Shown: piece by piece, positions 56,013 through 64,000 of the stretch
How positions within the stretch are numbered: the first letter of the stretch is position 1
How the letters are laid out: each line of letters begins with the position of its first letter
Assembly: GCA_026419785.1 (NCBI GenBank)
Contig: JAODTK010000456.1
Span: 1-64,000 of the forward strand
DNA: 64,000 nucleotides
Direction of reading: 5' to 3'
Source: Sclerodactyla briareus
Taxonomy: Eukaryota > Echinodermata > Holothuroidea > Dendrochirotida > Sclerodactylidae
Notes under the pieces: model-generated
The model's database searches: none
What the model saw: the letters and a program-made list of their open reading frames with translations, nothing else
What the model was told of the DNA's origin: nothing
Program-made: the position numbers and the translations under genes

Positions 56013-58700
56013 CAGGCATAGGGGGTTAGCGTGGATGCCGGGAATAGCGTCAAGCCCAGCCATAGGGGCCGTTTTAGCGTTGATTGCCGGGCCTAGGGTT
56101 CGACACGCTGGTTTGTATTGCGTTCAGTGGAAATACGCACTACTCGCACTACTAATCCTTTTGTGTTATGGTTACGCAATGCAATTTCTGCGATCGAACA
56201 ACGCAATAGCGGCTTATGTCACTTTTAGAGCTCCAAAATATAGGATCTAGAGATATAGATATCTCGAAGGTTTGGGTATATCTCATCGGTCCCGAAGGTA
56301 CGGATGAGATATGTAGTCAATTTGCCAATTCACCTATATTTACGGTTTGCTGGTTGCATAGCAACGGTTGCTTGGTAACCATAGTGGTGGTTTGGAAACA
56401 CTATCCACGGAGGGTACCATGGTGGGGTACCCAGGTGCCGGGGATCCAGCAATGAGGTGCACTCGCAAAAGTGTCCGTTGTGTGGGGCGTGTGGTGTGTG
56501 TGTGCGTCTGCGTGTACGTCATTTTGATGTTGTGTGCAAATATCTCCAGTTGGGAGTGGCTGAACAAAGTGAAAATTTGCACATGCTGAATAGCACGAAA
56601 CACATCGTTGCTCTCAAAATTAGACGGAAACTATCCAAATTGGAGAATTTAGGAGGGAAAAGACAATTTTTTTTTGGGCAATTTTCCCATTTTTACAAGG
56701 TTTTCAATATTTTTCAAGATATTCCCTTATTCCAATGGCTTGAATGATTTCAAACTTTGTAGCAATGTAAAGAGGCACAAATAACAACTTTTCCCATGCA
56801 ATCAGCCCCAAAGTTACCAAAAATGCCAATTTTCGGGGGGGGGGATAGATTTTTGGCCAAATTTGAGAATTCTGAAAATCTGTTCAGTTTTTGGTATATT
56901 TAGAGATTGGGAGACTAAAGATTCCAAATTCAGAAGAAGGAAAGATATTTACGATTTTAGAGATTGTTATGAAGAGAATAATTTTTGGGGAAAAGGGAAA
57001 ATGGATGTTTTCAGACATATTTTGATGAATTTTGTCCATTTGACACTAGCGAAAAGGTAGCAAGTAGAACATGACATGAATAGTTCTACATTGCGATGAG
57101 ATCCTGCTACTCTGGGGATTGCCCTCTTGTTATGACTTGGGGGTTGTAGAATTGGAATAATCTACAGCAGGTCGACTTTGACTGGTCAATAAACAGTCTC
57201 GACTCTGAATTTGCTTACTGGACGAACTTGGCGTGCGCCTCGTCCGTTATTTACCAAAATTCATAGTTCTCGACTGTTTATCGCCAGTAAAAGTCTCCCG
57301 TTGAAGTTTATTCCTTATATAAACAACAGATTGAATAGAAGTTATTGGGCTGGAGAAATGTGAACAGGGTCAATAGGGTGATGATGAAGCAGAATCAGTC
57401 ATTTGAGTTTAATATATCAGCAGTGGAAGTGGAGGAAGTGAGTGACAAGTGTGAATTTAAGAAAACCGGTACGAAAGTGAATGAATATCGTGTTCACACG
57501 CTTATACTCTCATCTAAAAGTTTCGAGACCAGGTAGGGTGGCTATCATAACCATCAGAATTTCCAGTCCTCGTCTGAGGCATCACGCGGCACACGCAGCA
57601 TTTTGGGAACTCTTTTATTCTTTCAATACTGTTAATTCCAGCGTTTTTAAACCACCCCTAATCATTCCAAATCGTCGAAACGTTTTTATTTGAGGACGGT
57701 TAATAAATATTTGCTAAGCTAATGAACTACATTACGAGGAACCATTCAACCAGACTTTAGTAATCAGGAGCGGCGTTCCGTAACGTATGACTACTTTTCA
57801 TACTTGAAACATCCCAAAAGTTTCCTCCGTGCATCTGGTTTATTATAAATGAATTTCTCAGCGATAATTTGGGAGCCATCTTCAAAATTCACTCAAAGGA
57901 TGGTGGGGACATAGTATACCCTGTCCTCACCTTTGGGTGCGGGACGCGTCACCGGTCCCATGCGGGCGGAGGAAACGGCCGCCCATGGCCCATAATTATG
58001 GCAACTTTGACATCCTGAGACCTTCAAATAACCCCCGTGTTGTTTAGGACTAACCACAGTCCTCACCTACCAAGTTTCGTGTAAATCAGACTAAACCCTG
58101 TATTTTCGGCCGTTAGACATGCAGAATGGAGAGCAGCCGAAAGGCGGTAGGGTTCAACTTTCGATTTTGCAATCCGAGATTTTCCAAGAAACGAAGTTAA
58201 GTTGGGTGTACCAAAAGTTTAAGATCAATCGGATGAAGAATTGAAGAATTATCTGCACAATGTATAAAACGGAGACGGCGGAGGCAGTGGACACAGCCCC
58301 CAAAACATATATCATGAAAACTGCAGTGTTGCGGGGATATTGAATAAGTAAAGGGATGTTTCAATTTTGCTATTGAGGCCGACCATCTTGTACTACCCAT
58401 TTTCCAGGACCTTACACAACCTTTTTACTGAGAACGCCAATTCACGAGTGGGAAGTCGTGATTACGGTATTTGTTTTAAGCTCACTTGCCGAGCGTAGGA
58501 TACTGCACATATTGTCCGCTGCGATTCCCTCACCAAGTACACGGAATAAAGTAGTGGCCTTTATTTGGCCGGTACCTTGATGGGGCGAGGATGGGGGTAT
58601 ATCATCAACACCCCAGACGGCAATTGCCTATCCCTCGTTTGTCCTGCTCCAATTCCTTAGCTTGAGAGTCCAGCCGAAGAAGGCAACAGGTACCATTTTT
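56013..58700. other. Unassigned stretch with a dispersed repeat copy
   Basis: A palindromic GTTGC/GCAAC motif lies at 56348-56376 (separate entry). 'ctaccaagtttcgtgtaaat' near 58068 is one copy of the 42305/47213 family. A G9 run lies near 56836. The 118-codon frame at 55894 overlaps the 313 bp tandem repeat and continues into non-repeat sequence without a known domain. Confidence 0.35.
56348..56376. promoter_or_regulatory. RFX/X-box-like palindromic motif pair
   Basis: 'gttgcatagcaac' followed at once by 'ggttgcttggtaacc'. Both resemble the RFX consensus GTTRCC(n)GGYAAC as inverted half-sites. No promoter or gene was found beside it, so a regulatory role is only a possibility; such words also occur within dispersed repeats. 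Confidence 0.3.
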
Positions 58701-60905
58701 AAAGTCAGTTGGTAGAGCACCACCGGGGATTTGAACACCGGTCTACCAGGTGAGAAGGGCAACGCGTACCAACATGTTTAAAAATGGAGGAATAAAATGG
58801 ATGAAAGCCATAAGTATTAGTACTTGTTTCAGGCCGTATCAGAGTGACAAACTAACTCATAGATGGTTTTGTAGGTGGAATACAATATCGGAATGCGGTG
58901 TAGGTAGACCAAAATGTAGAGCAGTGAAGGACAAAATTTGAAAGTGTCTATAAAGGCCCGTTCTTTGTTTTTGCCCGCTGGTTTTCCGCTTGAATGCCCG
59001 GCGAATGTTGCCCCTCAAGTGGGGGGGCCTTGTTATCTCTCCCGCCCCAACGTTTCTCTAATTCACTTCTCTTCTTCTCGATTTGCTGTGGGTTAGGCTT
59101 CTCGCACTCCCTTAACGTAATATAGAGTGAACATATAATTTTATAATTTCCATCACATTAGGTTACTGTCATGGAACTTGGTGCTTCAGGGTGCAAGGAG
59201 CAATAGACCAATCCTTGGTTCGCAATTAAAAAAAGGGTGCTTGCACGCCCCTAAGGTCCGTTCGCAAACATGTGGTGATGTGGATGAGTCGGCAATCCTA
59301 ACGAAGGCCAGCACCTCACTAACCATTTTCCTCCATTACTATGGGCCTACATATCTACATCATTCAGAGGTCAAACTGGAAAAATAGTTCCACATTGAAG
59401 ATAAGTAACGAATATAACATTAAGTAATCACGATCGCTCATTGATCGCTCAAGTGTACGCCACCTAATGAAACTAGGGGGGTCACGCACTGACATCGTAA
59501 CGCCAATGAACATTTATACCCTCCGAAGCAAGCATCCGTTCTCGGAGTCGATCGATAGGTACATGGTTCCGGGATAAGTAATCCAACCTTCCGAGTCCTG
59601 CAATTTCAAATTATAAGAAGGCCCACATCAACATACCATGCGTGTTTTCAAGCGCTCTTGGCCTCCGCCTCCGACGGTAAATTACTAGCACCAGCTTCTT
59701 GAATTGGTAAAACTCCCTTGGTAAATTGACAAATCGATATATTTATCTCGCAATCTTGTTAGCTTGGTTTCCTGATTTATCTTTCAAAAATATACAGTCA
59801 AGTTTTTTGTTCGTGTTAAGATGTTTTCTGGTCATTTTGTTGATAGCCATTTGAACCCCCCGATACCACTTTAATGATCACTTCCCTTTCCTGGTTTTTA
59901 AACACTTGATCATCAACCATAGGCGGCAGCCGGGGGCGGGGGGCGCGGCAGCCCTATTTTCAGTGTGGGGGGGACCGGCCCCTCCTAAATTTCATTCAAG
60001 TGGGAAAAAGAAAATCCTGACAGACAATTACCGTCACTATTAGCCATGATCAACAACAATGTTTGAAATGTCTGTAACAGCATTAAAATTGTCACATTTG
60101 CGAATAAGAACTCACATAAATAATTTTAAAGAATGCTGTTGTCCATGTCCTAAAATCCTGTTGGAATTTGCTATAACTGTACTGTTCATACGCCATTATT
60201 CACTGTACCGTATCGGTATGGCTATGTCACAGAAGTTAGACACAACTAGTCGATAGGGCTTCAGGAAAACAAAGTTAGGTAACACCTCAGGAGTTCCTTT
60301 TTAAATTAGTGTGTCTAACATTCATTCACGACCATCCTCGTATCAGCTGCTGTTTTGGTTTTTTTTTTTTTTGGGCTGTTGCCATTTTGCTAAGTTTTCT
60401 AACCGCGCCAAGCTAATTCTGTCACCTGTCAACTCGCTGAGAGTGATATATCGTTGAGTTAACTGTTGTCCATTGTCTTAACAAATATGACTGTTGGGGG
60501 TAAATTCAATAGGTCCCTACGTTGTGTCATTTGGGCTGTCTTGGACTGTCATTTCTGTGAAAGATTTCAGCTCTCTGCGGTAACCAGTCGTAACACTCGG
60601 TACTATATATCGTCATTTCCCTGCTTTCAACACTGCCTTCCATTCACGATTCCCATGGAGTTTAGGGCATCAAGTAGAGTTAATTGGGAGTCAGCAGTCC
60701 GTATAATCTACACTGCATGTTGAAAAAACGATCATAAATATTTTTGTACACCACCTCTAACATTTTTTTAGGATCTGTTCATTTTTGGACCACGATACAT
60801 CAATATTAAGTGCAAGAAGCAATCGGAGGTTAGAGCTTTTAATATTTTCCAAACTAACCCGCGTAAGCTCCGCGCCGACCGATGGTCGCGCTAATGACAG
60901 GTGTT
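58701..60905. other. Unassigned stretch with a weak tRNA-like remnant
   Basis: Near 58709 'cagttggtagagcaccaccg' (A-box-like) is followed by 'gggatttgaacaccggt', as in a shrunken tRNA-derived SINE. G-rich stretches lie at 59928-59982, and a T13 run near 60358. No gene supported. Confidence 0.35.
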
Positions 60906-60911
60906 GTAGTC

Positions 60912-61045
60912 GAGACCGGCGCATCCGCGACCGAGATCGAGACCGACGCGAGACCAGTGGGCTATCGAGACCGAGACCGAGACCAGGACCACAACTTCGA
61001 GACCGAGACCGGGAGCGCAACTTCGAGACCGAGACCGAATCTATA
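60912..61045 (+). repeat. (GAGACC)n-type hexamer repeat with a higher-order ~26 bp unit
   Basis: GAGACC units are interrupted at intervals by 'caacttc' (60992 and 61019), giving a repeat of repeats about 27 bp long. On both strands it yields Arg-Asp/Arg-Ser runs that are not genes. Confidence 0.88.
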
Positions 61046-62329
61046 TAGTGTATAGGGCAACAATCAAAGTCCGAAATGATTGTAAGGCCTATTTACACCC
61101 CATGTATGCTCTATTTTACATTGATAGACAACCTCGGCTCATCGATAATTTGCCTTTTCTACGAACGACAAAAACAAGTCAACACTCTTCTTCCCGATCT
61201 CTCCACAATCAATGAGGAATAGCGCTAACCGCTGAGCATAAATCAAGGGTGGTGCCATGTGAGCATGCACACCCCGCCCCATTGCCCATCAGCCCCCCCC
61301 CCCCCTCCCGCCTCCCCAAAATTCGCCAAATTTACCGGTGAAGCCATGAACCAAAAACACACACCCCTCATCCATTTAAAATAAAATCGATTGTGAAGCA
61401 CATGTAAACTGCCACTGGAGAAGTCATGGATGAGCCCCCCCCCCCCCTCCCACCTCCCACCTCTTCACTTGCGTCTCCTCTTCGCTTGGCTGGGGCATTC
61501 TTTTTGCCATCCTTCATGCAAGCCATCAGAATACTACGGCTTCCTAAACAAGGGAAATTAATGATCATCTCTCTCAGTCTATGTATTCCAATTAGCTTCT
61601 TATGTTAAACCCCCCCCCCCCCCCCCACTCCAAGACAACGCTTTCTTTATGTGGCCAGGTGGGGTACAATTGTGTCTCCATCCATAGCCCCATCTATAGA
61701 GATTCCAAAATAATACCAATAACTGACCCTTTCTAATGCAGTAGTCATTACTTTTTTCCTACCATGCTGACCAATTCATTATCCATGTACGTCACGTTAG
61801 GCCCCTCACTGATGTCAAAATGAGAATTCAGTCCTTTGGGTGCCTTAGTGATGCTCTATGCGGTTCAGGCCCTCTTTGCCTGTAACATTTTGATCATTCC
61901 TAGCTCTCGGGGTCGGTTGCCGGTTTTCTGAGGACCATGGAAGGTCCTGTGTTTACCACGGTTTCGCCTTGTATAATGGGTTCTTTTTTCTTGGGCATAG
62001 TATACAGGTGGAGTCGGTGCGCTGCAGGCCTGCCGTCAGCTAGTGCAGAGGCCCGAAACCCCGGGGTACGCCTGGGAGGCTTCCCTTTTCATCTGCGTAA
62101 AATCCCGACACCTACCCTCCTCGCTAGTTTTTTTCGCGACTAGGTGTCACCCTAGGTCGTGTTTCGGGTGCCCACTCGAGGTCCGTGCTCTCCGAATTAG
62201 TCCTTTGGTTGTGTCTTGGTTCGATGCCATGGGTTTTCCACTTGCCTTCCTTGTCCTCTCCTCTTATACTACCTTATCATTGTTATTCAGTTTCTCATAC
62301 GACACTACCTGCAGCCCCTCACGTGACAT
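61046..62329. other. Unassigned stretch with three long poly-C runs
   Basis: C13 at 61293-61305, C13 at 61435-61447 and C17 at 61610-61626, spaced 142 and 175 bp apart. The sequence between them does not align well enough to call a tandem repeat. 61900-62329 may be LINE 5' sequence, but no motif was recognised. Confidence 0.4.
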
Positions 62330-64000
62330 CTGTTCTCGATTTTTTCTTTCTCTTCAGCGAATATACGCGGTCTCTCACCGCAATCTCAACCACGTCCACC
62401 AACTCTCATGGCTCAGCACCTCACTACTTTTTTTAACTGAAACAACAGATTAAATGCACCTCTTGATTTAACCCATCCCCAGTGTCCCAACTATATCTTC
62501 TTCATGATGTTTTCATTTTAAGGCTGGAGTGTGCGCCTGTCCCCTCCAGCATCCCTGTCAGCCGCCTTTCTAAATTTGAATCTCTGGTGTGATGACTTTC
62601 CACTTCTCGGGCTCAAATCTCTCTTCCCTCGCTTGACTAAGGTGTTCGATTGTGTTTACCGTTCGCCAATTGTAATATAACGAGGCCTTATATTACGCAT
62701 CTCAACCTTTGCTGTTTGACTTACCTAATTCAACGAGCCCCTTAGAACGATTGTCCTTTTCTTTTTGAAAGGGATACTATAATGGGTTTGATTTCAATGT
62801 GCATAACGCAGACGGCTCATACAACTCTAACTGGCTCTGATAGAGCTGGTGTCGAAGCCCTGAGTCCCTTGCTAGGTACAATGGGTCTCCACCCAGCTCT
62901 ATCAATTGCTCCCACCGTTTATCCAAGATCGGCTTCGGACTCTGCTACTTGTGGGATCTCTTTTTCCTTCACTACTCAGCCCTCTTATTTACAGTCCAGC
63001 AAACTGTCTCGCCACTATTGGTCCTCTGACCATTGCTCATTACCAATGTCTATCATCGAACTCATATATGCAGCTCCCCAACAAAGGCAGAAACTCTGGA
63101 AACTACTCCAAAGCTGACTGGTTTGGTCTTCGGGGACTTTTTTCAAGTCTTCCTTGGGATGACACTAACTCTCAGAGCACCCCTCTACCTCTGCTTCTGC
63201 TATTTCGCGAAATATTCTTTTAGGACTGAACATGTTATTCACAACACATTTAAGATCCGGACTCCTCTCATAACCTTCATGGTTCAAACCATCATGTAAT
63301 ACTTGCCGTCCAGGAGAAGAACCGACTGTATCGAGCTTGGCTACCTTCTCCTTCACCTGATTCCGTCAAGCCTATGTTATGCTGAAATGTGTGCTCTGAG
63401 ACTATTCGATTGAGGCAACAAAATTCTTAATTTCACGTATGGCTAATAAACTTGCATCCTGCCCTTCTGGTAGTCGTTCATGTTGGTCGCTGGCCAAATC
63501 TTTGTCCCAGAATTTCAATACTTCCAAATTCCCTCCGCTGGTCAAAACTGATGGCTCTTTGGCTAGTGATGCCACCTCTAAAGCTATACTTTTGCCGAGC
63601 TATTTCTTCTAATTCCAATATGAACACAGATGCTCATCATCCCCCATCCTTTCGCCAGCGTTTGTGGAAAAGATCTTGGATGTGATTTTCACTACTCGCC
63701 AGGTCCGCCAAACATCAATAGTTTAAGACATAATAAAGCATCTGGTTCCTGATGGCATTCCTCTATCAGTCTCATGAAGTGTGCCCCCGAACTGGCGCCT
63801 TCTTAGCAAGCTTTACCGCTTTTGTTATTCTATGGGATGCTACCTCTGTGTGGAAACTGCTCATGTCGCCCCGATCCCTAAAAAGGGTGACAAATCCAAC
63901 CCCTCCAATTACAGGCCGATTGCCATCACCTCGGGTCTCTCCAAAGTTATGAAACTATAGTAACAAGCATGTTTTGAAACTTTCTTGAGTTCTCCTCTCT
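62330..64000 (+). pseudogene. Non-LTR retrotransposon: AP endonuclease to RT start, runs off the window
   Basis: Plus-strand frames give, in order: 'SLQRIYAVSHRNLNHVHQLS' and 'LLFLTET' (endonuclease strand with ..LTET), 'FKAGVCAC', and 'LTKVFDCVYRSP' near 62640. 'FNVHNADG' near 62790-62815 is the GDFNxH..DW block. 'GSSDHC/WSSDHCSLPMSI' near 63026 is the SDH catalytic histidine motif, and 'ADWFGLRGLFSSLPWDD' starts at 63113. The linker follows ('QEKNRLYRAWLPSPSPDSVK', 'SCWSLAKSLSQNFNTSKFPP', 'KTDGSLASDATSKAILFAEL'), then the RT start 'KGDKSNPSNYRPIAITSG' (63878-63934). Frame changes and stops are frequent, so it is inactive as written. The layout fits a Jockey/CR1-type LINE. The remaining RT lies beyond the window. 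Confidence 0.85.

Noticed and set aside
60757..61048. Arg-Ser / Arg-Asp rich frames on both strands, like an RS-domain splicing factor
   Set aside because: Produced by the GAGACC hexamer repeat.

Overview
This is a repeat-rich stretch of animal nuclear DNA with no bacterial gene layout. The evidence for an animal is eukaryotic 18S and 28S rRNA segments, (CCCTAA)n telomere-type tracts, long (AT)n, (GATA)n, poly-A and poly-C tracts, fragments of Ty3/Gypsy, Penelope-like and several non-LTR retrotransposons, and two exon-like pieces encoding a C-type lectin domain and an immunoglobulin domain. Long poly-C runs, tandem repeats full of TGACC motifs, and the retroelement types suggest a marine invertebrate, possibly an echinoderm or related deuterostome. 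That placement is an inference from general familiarity; no search was run. Small insertions and deletions break nearly every recognisable coding stretch, and even the universal 18S core. Either most of this is decayed, or the base quality is that of lightly polished long reads.

Layout. 1-15190 is a mosaic of subtelomere-like and satellite material. A ~700 bp GC-rich unit made of two ~400 bp sub-repeats runs into CCCTAA repeats. It is followed by a 28S segment, an inverted 28S segment, an 18S segment, a partial second copy of the unit with a short CCCTAA tract, and ~1 kb of unassigned sequence. A ~170 bp satellite then fills 4607-10395. Its first ~740 bp run in one orientation and the remaining ~5 kb in the other, and the long arm shows a higher-order A-B-C-(D)-E monomer order. 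The satellite stops inside a decayed Ty3/Gypsy pol on the minus strand (10396-11222). Two more short tandem families (~200 and ~217 bp) lead to a further full copy of the subtelomeric unit (14480-15190).

15191-32000 is AT-richer and gene-poor. It holds MITE-like elements, a TGACC-rich ~290 bp tandem repeat, a tRNA-derived SINE, microsatellites and a large imperfect inverted repeat (29760-31640). 32690-33850 is a degenerate Penelope-like element on the minus strand, with a C-type lectin exon about 100 bp away on the plus strand (33957-34110). 36331-36617 is an immunoglobulin-domain exon on the minus strand. 40430-41600 is a second TGACC-bearing tandem family. 45195-45960, 49600-50720, 52560-53060 (minus) and 62330-64000 are LINE fragments. 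47740-48345 (minus) is a broken copy of a repeat-encoded protein with a conserved HAIAGCDT block and a Cys-rich tail. The rest is microsatellite or unassigned intergenic or intronic DNA.

No complete protein-coding gene can be supported. The two host-type exons show that real genes probably cross or flank the window, but their other exons were not recognised. Nothing here forms a pathway or operon. The main biological interest is the satellite higher-order structure, its inversion, and the repeated joining of telomere repeat, subtelomeric unit and rDNA.
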